A DNA stretch of 64,000 nt from Rapana venosa (GCA_028751875.1 CM054159.1:10509826-10573825), one strand, 5' to 3'. Counted from the first letter of the stretch, positions 24,701-31,190 are shown. The notes: a model not told the origin generated them from the letters alone. Numbers and translations: made by a program.

Positions 24701-27700
24701 AGCTCCGGATCTATGGGCCTTCTGGCTTGAAAGAACATACTTTTACTTTACTGTGTGTGAGTGTGTGTAAGTGTGTGTGTGTGTGTGTGTGTATGTGCGC
24801 ATGCATGCATGTGTGTGTAAGGAAATACTAGCATAACAAAACACAGTGGGAGAAACATTTCTTCTTTGCCAAATGCTCAGACACCAAGACGGCAACTATT
24901 ATTGTCCATCATATGAGCAGAAATGTGCTGTGCTGCCATTAACTAGGTAGCGGCAGCACCGCGCATTTCTACCACGCACCTTAGCAAACTGTGATTCAGT
25001 TACTGTCTTCAAACGCTTCTAACTCGAGTTCTACTGCATCATTATGATTTTTATGCATATGAGAATAAAGAGAATAGACTGATCTTTCATTACATTGTTC
25101 TGTTTTTAATGTATGAGTGGAGGTATGAATGAAGCGCGACGCCGAAAATCGCGAAAAAGGCGAAAAATGGCCCAAAATGGCAGTTCTCCATGATCCGTGA
25201 AATTTCAGTGTTGTAGAAATATCGCCGAGGCTCGCTCTTGCAGCAACCAAATTATTATTAATGATAACGATTAGAAAGCTGAAAGTTTGCACTTTAAAGT
25301 GATGTATCATAGACTTAAAGCGATAAAAATTACGTCATCGAAAAACGCAATGAAAATTTCAGATAATTACTTCGGTATCGTCCTTTGAACAAAACCAAGC
25401 GTGTGGGGTAGCGATCGAAAGCTAGCCAATCAGCTACAAGAATACAACCACCTTTAGGCACAAGAGGCTTCAAGGAGGAGGCTGGCTCACTTTTTAAAAC
25501 GCCTCCGATTGGCCAATATGACCCAGAGCAAACTTTGAGCAATGGCTTCGGGCGATGTGCAAACGATGCGTCGAATTTGACGAAACTGCGGCCACAACTC
25601 GATAAGTAATCCCTTATAGACTTATACAATCAATTACTAAGTCATTTCTGCATCGAATTCAATTAGTTTGATGCTTGTTTTATGATTATTTTGTTTTTGT
25701 TTTGATTCGAAGTGGTTGCGAACAGTTCGTCGAGTCACGCGAAGCTGGTTGAATTATACAGCGTGTCACGGTCACTACCACTTAGATCAAATAAGTTTCT
25801 TCTTCATAAGTATACAATTCAAAATGCATTGCCATGGCTAGAATAATGCCTTTAGTACTTATCTAATTTTTTTTACATAAGCCTAATTACATTTAGTATT
25901 TTAAATTATTTTTTTTCTGTACCTGGTATCACTACTACGGGAAGTAACTCCGCGTTATTCAGGAAAAGTCGTCTGCTGCGAACTTCGCGATCCGATCAGA
26001 ATGTGTGTGTGCGTGCGTGCGTGCGTGCGTGCGCGCACGCACATGTGCGTGTGTGTGATATATCATTATTAATTTAAGACACAGTTCAGACCAATGAATC
26101 ATTGATTCAATGAAAGTAAAGATAAAGTGTATGCGGCTTAGAAACATGTGTGCGTGCATTACTGCATGTGTGTGTGTGATAATATTAAGACAGTTCAGAC
26201 TGATGAATCATTGATTCAATGATACTGATAGTAAATATAAAAGGTAAGTCAAACTAAGTGGCTTAGAAATAGTTGCATTATAAATAAAATACACAAAAAG
26301 AATGACAGTACCTTTAAATAAAACAAGACAAAAAAACCCACCCTCAAAACACAATTCATTTTCTTATTCAGTCTTAGTATCTACAGTAGATTCAGTAGTC
26401 TGGTGATTAGTTACCAGACTACTGAAACTAGTCTACCTACATGCAGCATGCGCGCACACACACACACACGCGCACACACTTTGTCATTCAGTTCACATAC
26501 TCATACTGCATTATATTATATAGTGTGCATTATTTTTTACATTTCAGAGGATGATACCTATGCTGATCTGAAAAAGCATTTTTTGTTCAAGGGCTGAAAC
26601 TGAAATGCTTTTGCATAAATTGTGTGGTGGAGCCCCAGAGCACAGATTAAAGACTATGATAGAGAGCAGTGCAAGAGCAGCAGAAAGAATAAATCTGTCA
26701 ACACTTTCAGAATCTGATATTCGACGGTCCTGCAGACTGAAGTCCATGTTTTTGATGAAGATGTAGGGCAATCTTCTAAGGAGATTGGGCTAACTCCATC
26801 TAATTTGAGAGATTACTCATTTGATTGTCGATGTTCTCAACCCTGCAATGGACTTATCTTTGAGCTGGAAAAATTTAGAACAAAAGAAAACTGATCTTTT
26901 TCAAGCTTACACCAGTGGCTCAACAAACTAACAAATCAGAACTGGGATCTGGAAAGGATGATGTTTGCTACGAATTTGGAACTTTTCAAAATTTTTGGGG
27001 AGATAGTTGCTATCTATTATGATGATGACTTTTACATCTGTGAAGTCATCAAAATAATGGATGAGACCAAAGCAGACATCAACTTCATGGAAAAAACCAG
27101 TGTTCTGATTAGAGGAGACAGTATGTTTAGATGGTCAAGACATCTGAGATTTACACAATCTCTTCTAGGTTATGTTTGCTGGATCTTGGAATCTTGCACC
27201 ATCATTATCATCTGGTTGCATCTTTGTTGTTGAACAGCCAACAGACTTGAAAGGAAGATATGAGGCATTCAAAAACTGGTTGCAAAATAATTATTTAAAG
27301 TGCCTCATCAGTCCTACTACCAGTCTTTAAAATTGGACTTATGTTTTTGTTTTGTGCTTTTGTTATTTTTGGCTGTTAATTGTTCACCAGCTGGGGGTCA
27401 CACAGAATGTTCTGTGTTTGTTTTGTGTTTTAGTTATTATTTGTTGTTGTTGCTTGTTCCTCACCTGGGAATCACAGTGAGATTATGATTCAAGTACACA
27501 CTGGGTGTTTGTGTATATGACTGTTTTAAGAACCTCAACATAGGCAGCCATACTATGACTTCAGAGACATTTTTTTTTTTTTTTTCAATTCTTGGTTTTG
27601 CTGGGTTTTTCCCTTATGGTTTAAAGCAAGCAAGCACACACACACGCACGCACGCATGTGCACATGCATTCACCTACAATATACAGACAAAATAATGCCA

Positions 27701-28748
27701 AAAACAGTGTCATTTTGCAGGGAAATGAATTCAAACAAAGTGTTTTTATCTAAAAGTAACTTTGATTCCATGTAGTCCAGAATTGTTGCAGGTTCCTGTC
27801 GGGTCACATCATTTTCATCATAAATTATGGTTACAAAACACATGTAAACCAATTTTTTTCTTCCCCTTTACAATATTTTTAATCAAATAATGTCAACCTA
27901 TAGAATACAATATAAATAATATTATCTCCAAATTTGAAGTAAATTGGTTCATTCATTCAAAAGTTATGACTATTTTTGTAATTTTCCTAAAATGAGCCTT
28001 CCGCACTGGTCATTTTGGCCTTTTCTCAACTTTGAGGCAAAATAGCTGCTAAAGGGATGACCCTACCATTCCAAAAAAAATAGCTATAATCTGTATTATG
28101 CAGGAATACATACAAACAATTTCAAGAGAAATGATAGAAAAATCTTGAAAATGATGGGTCCCAAATATGGTACATTGTGAAATTTCGAAAATTTGTATAA
28201 TGGGTTTTTCCCATTTTTGGTGCTCCATAATTTCTTTTTTACCTAACAGATTCTTTTCATTTTTTGTTTTCTTATTCTCTGTGGTAAATAAAAGAGGTAA
28301 TTTGATGTTTTGAGTGTGTGCCTTTTTATTTGCAAGAAATATGATGAGTCAAAATCGGCCAATTATACAATTTTTGTGCACTTCACGGTAGGGTCAAAAT
28401 TCAAAAGGCTATATCTCGAAAACTATTTAAGATATCAGCTTACTTTTTTTTGTGTTATGTTTCTTTTGATAAGATCTTTACTTCTAAAGCAAAAATATAA
28501 GCCATAACTAAATAAAAAAATTTTGCTGCCGCTACCTACATTAACCACCTGTCAAGTCAGGCCCAGCATGTCTGACTTGGGTGAAACACATGACCTGTCA
28601 ATGACAAAAGTGGGAATAGCATTACAAAGGGGACTCACCAGCTATCCATTTCTACGCTTTCCAGCACGTCAAATGTGCACACCAAATTTTCACTGAAGTG
28701 AACAGTATCCCTGTCCATATAAAAGACAACATCAGCTGGCGTCGCCAT
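900..28748 (-). CDS. TAX1BP1: TAX1BP1-like SKICH/coiled-coil autophagy receptor (13 coding exons seen, 3' end outside window)
   Basis: Members of this family (TAX1BP1, NDP52, CALCOCO1) are cytosolic adaptors that link ubiquitinated cargo to ATG8/LC3 on the forming autophagosome. Thirteen exons join with consistent phase and GT-AG borders: 28748-28639, 22354-22230, 16404-16205, 15568-15359, 14984-14820, 12547-12338, 11024-10887, 9388-8798, 8324-8159, 7253-6940, 5469-5180, 4295-4135 and 978-900. Residues about 8-115 form a SKICH domain ([10 protein letters not shown], then [17 protein letters not shown]). DGLLMV near residue 126 sits where vertebrate members carry the CLIR. Residues about 145-740 are heptad-rich coiled coil. 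Exon 11 is glutamate-rich and ends with [12 protein letters not shown], the GNPY signature that favours TAX1BP1 over its paralogues. The C-terminal zinc fingers of the family are not seen and are expected to the left of the window. About 919 residues are covered. The family call is firm; the orthologue call is good; exons 11 and 13 have less certain acceptors. Confidence 0.85.
1510..1806. repeat. GA-rich low-complexity tract
   Basis: Almost pure purine on the plus strand (GAGAGA, GGAGGA units with a G13 run near 1544-1556). The open frames here are an artefact of composition. Confidence 0.9.
1860..2972 (+). mobile_element. piggyBac-like TTAA element, family 1 copy A (1113 bp, non-autonomous)
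   Basis: TTAA at 1860-1863 and 2969-2972 flank imperfect inverted ends CCCTAGTGGCGC / GCGCTACTAGGG (one mismatch in 12). Two perfect 20-bp palindromes lie at 1878-1897 and 1922-1941. Inside are pieces of a broken transposase in shifting frames: an acidic N-terminus, [12 protein letters not shown] (the ETNRYA region of piggyBac) and [10 protein letters not shown]...KLMSRN...LILTFMH. The catalytic part is missing. It matches the copy at 18538-19650 almost base for base. Confidence 0.85.
1878..1941. repeat. Paired subterminal palindromes of family 1 copy A
   Basis: TTCCCGGAATATTCCGGGAA (1878-1897) and ATCCCGGAATATTCCGGGAT (1922-1941) are each perfectly self-complementary, with starts 44 bp apart. 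Confidence 0.9.
3157..3405. mobile_element. Candidate TTAA MITE (249 bp)
   Basis: TTAACCTTCTTAATCCCGA at the left and TTAACTCTCTTGC read inward from the right. A dyad TAATCC-N7-GGATTA is at 3167-3185. The ends resemble the family at 36083 (TTAACCCTCTTGTCCCCG). Weak evidence. Confidence 0.35.
3415..3545. repeat. GT-rich microsatellite
   Basis: Interrupted GT runs; a similar tract is at 3056-3097. Between 3550 and 3960 there is A-rich sequence (AAGAAG-like) and no gene. Confidence 0.8.
3973..4111 (-). repeat. SINE-3 fragment (core end and tail 1)
   Basis: Reverse of the 3' part of the SINE at 23775-24107: CGAGGATAATGGAATAAGCAC, then CGTGTGTATGCGG and GGCACACAATGGCCTACT. It stops about 23 bases from the exon 12 donor. 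Confidence 0.75.
4135..4295 (-). CDS. TAX1BP1: TAX1BP1-like exon 12, low-complexity linker (residues 840-893)
   Basis: It reads [20 protein letters not shown] through [12 protein letters not shown]. Phase 2 in and phase 1 out fit exon 11. Acceptor CACCACAG, donor GTAAGTCA starting 4134. A SINE fragment begins only about 23 bases past the donor. No domain is recognised; a disordered linker before zinc fingers is the likely role. Confidence 0.65.
4366..4495. repeat. GT microsatellite
   Basis: Long interrupted GT repeat between exon 12 and the upstream SINE pieces; not coding. Confidence 0.85.
4672..4868 (-). repeat. SINE-3 copy with internal deletion
   Basis: Tail and core (GTGTGTATACAG, CACCAGCACACA, GCCTACTCTTCC) then a jump to the head end (CAGATCATGAGC, CCACCAGGCTATC). 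Confidence 0.65.
5180..5469 (-). CDS. TAX1BP1: TAX1BP1-like exon 11, glutamate-rich block and GNPY motif (residues 744-839)
   Basis: It starts [17 protein letters not shown], then runs of E broken by A and K, and ends [17 protein letters not shown]. The GNPY motif matches the vertebrate TAX1BP1 region before the zinc fingers. The donor GTAAGTGGG at 5179 is strong. The acceptor AAAAAG at 5470 keeps the frame but has a poor pyrimidine tract, so the 5' border is less certain. The purity of the acidic run suggests repeat-driven growth. Confidence 0.7.
5613..5722 (-). repeat. SINE-3 tail fragment
   Basis: GAGGATAATGGAATAAGCAC and CCTGTGTGTATGTGG, joined directly to a (GT)n run at 5719-5765. Confidence 0.65.
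6365..6915. repeat. Strand-asymmetric A/C-only tract in intron 10
   Basis: About 550 bases made almost only of A and C on the plus strand (rare T, essentially one G), in irregular ACACC, CAACA and CCCCC units rather than a clean repeat. In the minus-strand transcript this is G/U-rich. It begins gradually after the CAA repeats near 6180 and stops about 25 bases from the exon 10 donor. Confidence 0.85.
6940..7253 (-). CDS. TAX1BP1: TAX1BP1-like exon 10, alanine linker and coiled coil (residues 639-743)
   Basis: An Ala-rich linker ([16 protein letters not shown]) is followed by coiled coil ([17 protein letters not shown]) and an acidic end of eight glutamates. The acceptor has a run of about 20 T before CAG; the donor GTAAGG starts at 6939. 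G+C content is far higher than in the other exons. Apparent open frame beyond 6939 is the A/C-rich intron tract, not coding. Confidence 0.8.
7316..7633 (+). repeat. SINE-1 copy (tRNA/5S-like)
   Basis: GATAGCTCAGTGGTC head, 5S-like GTTAAGCAGCGTCGAG...GGATGGGTGACCG, then the family body and the CTTTACCTTT end. Flanked by CCTTCTTCAA at 7306-7315 and 7634-7643. The poly-C at 7356-7368 lies inside its head. It sits about 60 bases upstream of the exon 10 acceptor of the minus-strand gene. Confidence 0.85.
7655..7920 (+). repeat. Interspersed repeat R copy
   Basis: GCAAAAATGTGTTGTGCTGC, then GGCCCAGCAC, TTTCTAGGGAGGAA, GACCAAGAAG and GAGAGGGATAGAAAAGAGG. Shares order and sequence with 49680-49937. 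Class unknown. Confidence 0.7.
8159..8324 (-). CDS. TAX1BP1: TAX1BP1-like exon 9, coiled coil (residues 584-638)
   Basis: It reads [19 protein letters not shown] through EVEQLK and leaves phase 1. The donor must be GTGGGT (starting 8158), because the frame closes just after it and the next exon enters in phase 1. The acceptor is CCCCACAG. Confidence 0.8.
8606..8655 (+). repeat. SINE tail-2 fragment
   Basis: ATCTCACCACTGGTGAACC and TTGGAGCTC, the end of the SINE-4 tail. Confidence 0.55.
8798..9388 (-). CDS. TAX1BP1: TAX1BP1-like exon 8, long coiled coil (residues 387-583)
   Basis: The largest exon: 197 codons without interruption, [19 protein letters not shown] through [11 protein letters not shown]. 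The heptad pattern is continuous (for example [20 protein letters not shown]), as expected for the dimerising coiled coil. Acceptor CACCCCAG, donor GTGAGATGG, phase 0 on both sides. Confidence 0.9.
9389..10500. other. Intron between exons 8 and 7; GA microsatellites, no gene
   Basis: (GA)n at 9664-9702 and 9728-9800, a poly-C and poly-T tract. Nothing else recognised. Confidence 0.6.
10509..10816. mobile_element. Candidate TTAA MITE (about 305 bp)
   Basis: The left end TAACTCACTCCCTA and the inward-read right end TAACTCGCTCCCTA match. A 13-bp dyad GACCACTGTGGTC is 27 bp from the right TTAA. The left TTAA would be mutated (GTAA at 10513) or shifted by four bases. Confidence 0.35.
10887..11024 (-). 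CDS. TAX1BP1: TAX1BP1-like exon 7, coiled coil (residues 341-386)
   Basis: Phase 0 to phase 0, 46 codons, [18 protein letters not shown] through LNSTFM. Acceptor TTGGCAG and donor GTAAGTGCC flank it. Reading past the donor quickly meets the poly-G tract at 10857-10871. Confidence 0.85.
11118..11477 (-). repeat. SINE-3, near full-length
   Basis: Reverse of the 23775 copy from the tail (GAGAATAATGGAACAAGCAC) through the core to the head (GAACAGGATTTGAACGCAGG, CCACCAGGCTATC). The B-box region is altered. Confidence 0.8.
11573..11640 (+). repeat. Fragment of a TATATAGCGC repeat
   Basis: AATGTATGGAATTTATATAG, CGCGGAATCTTGTAAAGCAA. A matching fragment is at 23578-23645. Confidence 0.6.
11665..11800 (-). 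repeat. SINE-3 core fragment
   Basis: CACCAGCACACAATGG, GTGCGCAAGATGTTCTGCAT, ACACAGGGCCTCGGTTTATA. The tail-side sequence is T-rich. Confidence 0.7.
12338..12547 (-). CDS. TAX1BP1: TAX1BP1-like exon 6, coiled coil (residues 271-340)
   Basis: Phase 0 to phase 0, 70 codons, [20 protein letters not shown] through MQQKEEAE. Acceptor CAACAG and donor GTAAGC flank it. Confidence 0.85.
13079..13215 (-). repeat. SINE-3 tail/core fragment
   Basis: GAGGATGATCAAAAATGCAC, CCCCTGTGTATGTGG, CACTGGCACACAACAG. Confidence 0.65.
13335..13640 (-). repeat. SINE-4 copy (core with tail 2)
   Basis: Tail 2 (TCCGAGGGTCGTCAATGG, CCCACCATTAAGGTAGCC, CCGACTTCGG) joined to the same core as SINE-3 (GGCACACAATGTGCCTACTC, GGGGCCTTGGTTTATAGTC). 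Confidence 0.75.
13903..14157 (-). repeat. SINE-2 copy (tRNA-Leu/Ser-like head), full length
   Basis: Read on the minus strand it starts GGGAGGCACCGTGGTCGAG, a box A, and has GGGTTCGATCCCC as box B, then the family body. A 23-bp direct repeat (13866-13888 and 14158-14180, starting ATGCGAGATATTTTG) flanks it. It is a SINE, not a tRNA gene. Confidence 0.9.
14381..14659 (-). repeat. SINE-1 copy
   Basis: Reverse orientation: AAAGGTAAAGGTGTCCC end, CTTTACCTTCCCTC...AAAGAGGGC, 5S-like part in reverse, then GACCACTAAGCTATCC head. Confidence 0.85.
14820..14984 (-). CDS. TAX1BP1: TAX1BP1-like exon 5, coiled coil (residues 216-270)
   Basis: Phase 0 to phase 0, 55 codons, [19 protein letters not shown] through LIDELNTYK. 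Acceptor TGACAG and donor GTGAGTCC flank it. Confidence 0.85.
15359..15568 (-). CDS. TAX1BP1: TAX1BP1-like exon 4, coiled coil (residues 146-215)
   Basis: Phase 0 to phase 0, 70 codons, starting [16 protein letters not shown] and ending ELKKHLQ. The heptad pattern is rich in L, E, K and Q. Acceptor CTGCAG and donor GTGAGG are clear. Confidence 0.85.
16205..16404 (-). CDS. TAX1BP1: TAX1BP1-like exon 3, end of SKICH and CLIR-like patch (residues 79-145)
   Basis: It encodes [18 protein letters not shown] followed by PFQFRG, the most recognisable stretch of the gene. Vertebrate SKICH domains carry a very similar YYQFCYV...RGAS...FQFR run. Then comes [14 protein letters not shown], a hydrophobic cluster at the place of the non-canonical LC3-interacting CLIR motif. 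The exon is 200 bases long, and the donor GTAAGAAG starts at 16204. Confidence 0.9.
16405..17549. other. Intron sequence, nothing recognised
   Basis: AT-rich unique-looking sequence with a short poly-G at 16693-16701. No exon or repeat recognised. Confidence 0.5.
17570..17629. repeat. Paired subterminal dyads of family 2
   Basis: Two GC-rich inverted repeats (7-bp arms with 2-bp gap, 6-bp arms with 4-bp gap), starts 44 bp apart. Confidence 0.85.
18538..19650 (+). mobile_element. piggyBac-like TTAA element, family 1 copy B (1113 bp), nested in family 2
   Basis: Same ends, same palindromes (18556-18575, 18600-18619) and the same total length as copy A, with scattered substitutions and compensating one-base indels. 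The transposase remnants read [20 protein letters not shown] and continue in other frames. No catalytic core. Confidence 0.85.
19813..20109 (+). repeat. SINE-2 copy
   Basis: GGAGGCACCGTGGTCGAGTG (box A) and GGGTTCGATCCCCGC (box B), body to AAAGAACATACTTTT. Possible 12-bp flank TATTTTTATATA at 19801-19812 and 20110-20121, but the surroundings are AT-rich. Confidence 0.85.
20138..21747 (+). mobile_element. 5'-truncated RTE-like LINE with intact reverse transcriptase frame
   Basis: An open frame (formally 20066-21742, 558 codons; LINE-derived from about 20138) shows the non-LTR reverse transcriptase blocks in order: [45 protein letters not shown] (motif A), [14 protein letters not shown] (B), RFADDIDLM (C, with the FADD tetrad), [12 protein letters not shown] (D/E) and the C-terminal [10 protein letters not shown] and [12 protein letters not shown] parts. 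The apurinic endonuclease half is absent, as in 5'-truncated copies. It ends in GATGATGATG and is flanked by ACCTACTTTCA at 20127-20137 and 21748-21758. No stop or frameshift inside, so it looks recent. It cannot move by itself. Confidence 0.9.
22034..22135. repeat. CA/CAC-rich microsatellite
   Basis: ACACAC and CACCAC units followed by an A run. Confidence 0.8.
22230..22354 (-). CDS. TAX1BP1: TAX1BP1-like exon 2, SKICH domain (residues 37-78)
   Basis: It reads [20 protein letters not shown] and continues to VTCTTTFN, the SKICH core around the conserved GW. The acceptor is CAG before 22354 and the donor GTAAG begins at 22229. Phase in is 2 and phase out is 1, matching both neighbours. It is too short to show as an open reading frame of its own. 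Confidence 0.85.
22355..23577. other. Intron sequence, no gene
   Basis: Poly-C of 21 at 23020-23040, a C/T tract near 23290-23325 and (AAT)n near 23525-23580. Nothing coding seen. Confidence 0.5.
23578..23645 (+). repeat. Fragment of a TATATAGCGC repeat
   Basis: Matches 11573-11640: AATGTATGGAAGTGGAACTC, CTGAATCTTGTAAAGCAACC. Confidence 0.6.
23775..24107 (+). repeat. SINE-3 copy, full length (head A, core, tail 1)
   Basis: Head GGGATAGCCTAGTGGTTAGA (box A) and AGGTTCGATTCCTG (box B); core CTTCAGATGAGACCGAGGCC through GCCATTGTGTGCCGG; tail GGACTGGATGTAATAAAGCA through TTCCATTATCCTCGAT and an A-rich end. The reference copy used here for the fragments. Confidence 0.9.
24535..24744 (+). repeat. 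SINE-2 copy, 5'-truncated
   Basis: Starts inside the family body (GTGTTGTGTCCTTGGGAAAG), directly after a GT microsatellite, and runs to AAAGAACATACTTTT. A second GT tract (24753-24812) follows it. Confidence 0.85.
24939..28544 (+). mobile_element. TTAA-flanked element, family 4 (3.6 kb), with unidentified coding remnants
   Basis: TTAA at 24939-24942 and 28541-28544; inverted ends share TAGGTAGCGGCAGCA exactly. It splits a copy of repeat R: GAGCAGAAATGTGCTGTGCT before it and AAGTCAGGCCCAGC after it are contiguous at 49733-49790. Inside, plus-strand remnants read [32 protein letters not shown] and [18 protein letters not shown]. They do not look like a piggyBac transposase. It also holds GT/GC microsatellites (26000-26050, 26456-26480, 27639-27670). 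Confidence 0.7.
26625..27231 (+). pseudogene. Broken gene with a Tudor/SH3-like C-terminal segment inside the 3.6-kb element
   Basis: Three conceptual pieces in changing frames: 26625-26766 ([20 protein letters not shown], then [10 protein letters not shown]), about 26756-26895 ([14 protein letters not shown], then [19 protein letters not shown]) and 26958-27231 ([40 protein letters not shown]). The last has the pattern VAVxYDDxWYxGxV...INFM...FxWP that I associate with small barrel domains at the C-terminus of transposon- or host-encoded proteins; that assignment is from memory of the pattern. Stops and frameshifts show it is not an intact gene in this reading, though introns could explain some breaks. 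Confidence 0.45.
28545..28620 (+). repeat. Right part of repeat R split by the 3.6-kb element
   Basis: AAGTCAGGCCCAGCATGTCT and GACTTGGGTG continue the repeat whose left part is at about 24880-24938. Confidence 0.65.
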
Positions 28749-28760
28749 TTTGCGGGTTAT
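28639..28760 (-). CDS. TAX1BP1: TAX1BP1-like exon with start codon (residues 1-36)
   Basis: ATG is at 28748 in a good context (CGCAAAATGGCG). It is preceded by a strong acceptor (pyrimidine tract, then CCAACAG ending at 28761), so 28749-28760 is 5' UTR. The protein begins [18 protein letters not shown]. The donor GTGAGTCC starts at 28638 and leaves phase 2. The first SKICH strands start here. Confidence 0.85.
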
Positions 28761-28858
28761 CTGTTGGTGGGGAAAAAAAAGAAGTTTTTGTTTACATACA
28801 TGACTTTAACGAAGAACCAATTCAGAGACATCCACCCCCCACCCCCACCACCACCACC

Positions 28859-29093
28859 AGCTAGAGCTCTAAGGTTCACCAATGGTGAGATGTTGCGTAT
28901 GCAACGGTTTACCCACCATTAACTGATTAAGGTAGCTGCATTCCGTCTCCAGAGAATCACATGGTCATAGTAAACACAACACCAATGTGCATACATGTAT
29001 GGAATTTTGCCATTAGTTCCTACAGAGACTGAAAGAGGCAATGACCTACTCTTCCAAAAGGCAGAATGGATTTCTAACATGTGTGCAAGATGT
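28859..29093 (-). repeat. SINE-4 copy (tail 2 and core)
   Basis: AGGTTCACCAATGGTGAGAT, CCCACCATTAACTG, CATTCCGTCTCC, then core GACCTACTCTTCCAAAAGGC and GTGTGCAAGATGTT. Confidence 0.7.
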
Positions 29094-29099
29094 TAAAGT

Positions 29100-30760
29100 A
29101 ATGGATCCAGTAAACCTGGCTTTACTCTGATCCAAAATGTACACAAGTGTTCACACACTCTTAGTCTTACCCCAAATAGGTTATACATTCTAGAACAATC
29201 TTGAACCTATCTCATCTGTAGGTTCAAATTCAAAACTAGTTAATCTGCAGCGTTACTTCAGGTAAAAGTATGACCTGGTTTACTCTGATCCAAGCTGTAT
29301 ACACACTCTTACCACTAACTGGTTATAAAATAATAAATCATGATAGTGTCTGTAAGTTCAAAACTAAACTGGGTTATTCTAGAACTAGAAGAATCTCTGA
29401 GCATCTCATCTGTAGCCAGTGTAGGTTCAAAACTCACTCTGCATTGTTTATGAAGGTTAAAATAACATCTTTTCCTGGGTCTACTTTGATCCAAACTGTA
29501 CACAACTGTTAAAACATATACTGTAACACATTAATAATAAAAAAACAAAAACTATCAGCCAAACATTAACAACAATTTAAAATCATAACCCAAGTTCACC
29601 TTGGCCCTTCCCACATGACTGTCCACACTATTAAATAAATACTTAAATTTTAAATATCTGGAGCCATCTTCAATTTTAAAATAAAAATCTGTAAAAACCT
29701 GTCTACCTGGATTGATAACCCCCAAGCCCAGTTATTTTTCAGTGGTTACTAGTTCAAAATATAGCCAGGATTTGTTTAGGGAGACTATCCACAAACTGGC
29801 ATTCTAATAGTTTTATACTATATAACTTTATACTACTACTACTACTAGTATTCACTACTATTAATACTAGTCTTACTAACTTACTAAGTTATAATACATG
29901 ACGACATTATAATCTCATTCTCAATTATCTTCTTTGTGGATCACAATCCCTTGTAAAGTCTGCTGATCTGCAGTGTTTAATACTGATTTAAAATAATATC
30001 CTTACCTGGCTTTATGCTGTCAATCAATCCAAACAAACTGTTCACAAGTAACATTTAAAACAGACATACCACAAGGTTACAACTGAGTTATATAACTTAT
30101 AAACTCCAGAACAATCTTGAAGCTATAAATTTCATTATTTGTAGGTTCAAAACTTATTTATAGTGCTGAAGGTTAAAGATTTTGGCTTTACTCTGATCCA
30201 AACTGTACCCAACACTGGCAACAGTTAAAACACACACACTCTTTGTCTTACAACAACTGGGTTATAAAATAAATTCTAGAAGCATCTTGAACCTATCTTT
30301 AGGTTCAAAACTGATAATCTGCAATGTTTTTGAAAGGTTAAACTAAAATAGTAAAAATGATGCCTTACCCTGGCTCCAATGTGATCCACACTTCACACTG
30401 GTGTTAAAACATCCATACAGTTGGCTTCAATTCAAAATTTCAAATAGGGCCTAACCACATTCTGGCAAAATGGTTTACAGCTAGGCCTATTTGTAGCCAT
30501 CTTCTACAACAACAAAAAATTCTGTAAAGATCTGTCTACTTGGATTTAAGTCCCAGCCCGATTTTTTTCAGTGTTTAATAGTTTAAAATACATCGTCGAA
30601 AACGATCGGACTAACATACATACATACAGCCAGCCTGTTTCTAGATCTATCCACAAACTACTGTTCTTGACATCTTTGTCTAGGGTAGGCCTATTACTCA
30701 ATTTACTGCTTACTTGACCACATACTAAATCTCAATCATCTTCTTTGTGGATCGCAATCC
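29100..30760. repeat. Old, diverged tandem duplications in the 5' intron of the TAX1BP1-like gene
   Basis: CTGGCTTTACTCTGATCCAA-like motifs recur near 29117, 29272, 29476, 30003, 30182 and 30366, each followed by TGTACAC and AGGTTCAAAACT blocks. At a larger scale 29688-29955 resembles 30517-30760 (TCTGTCTACCTGGATT, CTATCCACAAACT, TCTTCTTTGTGGATC), an offset of roughly 811-829 bp. Confidence 0.65.
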
Positions 30761-30938
30761 ATTTAAAACTCTACTGATTTAACTCCAAAACGGTCCTTTC
30801 ATACTTATTAAAAGTCTTTAGCTATTTACTATCTGCCACAACAACTTAAAATCAAGACGAGGACGGCAGCCATTTTCCTTGATCATGAGCTCTTGAAACC
30901 AACAAACCAACCATATTTTTTGCACTTTCTATACTCAC

Positions 30939-31150
30939 CTCTAAATAACAATTGACAAAAACTCAAATGGTCAGACATAAAATTACTACACCATATAGAT
31001 TCTTCAACAGCAATCGGTTTGTAGGGAGCAATCTCTTTCAACCTACCTTCTGCGATGGCTACTCAGGTCCAGATAGGCCTACCACACCAGCTGAATCTGA
31101 CAAGGAGTCTATTCTGGAATGGGAACAACAACAAAACAATGACGTCAGGG
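30939..31150 (-). promoter_or_regulatory. Candidate 5'-UTR exon of the TAX1BP1-like gene
   Basis: On the minus strand a strong donor (TTTAGAG then GTGAGTATAG) lies at 30939/30938. The coding exon at 28760 has its own acceptor, so an upstream non-coding exon is required. The upstream border is a guess, set just below the CRE-like site. Confidence 0.4.
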
Positions 31151-31190
31151 CCCTAGGCCTAGTATGTTGTCATTTTAGGATCACGTGACC
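31139..31190. promoter_or_regulatory. Candidate promoter elements: CRE (TGACGTCA) and CACGTG E-box
   Basis: A perfect CRE palindrome TGACGTCA is at 31140-31147, and TCACGTGACC is at 31181-31190. The latter fits the CLEAR/TFEB type E-box (core TCACGTGA) known upstream of autophagy and lysosome genes. Both lie just upstream of the inferred first exon of the minus-strand gene and between it and divergent WDR37. Short motifs can arise by chance. Confidence 0.4.
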
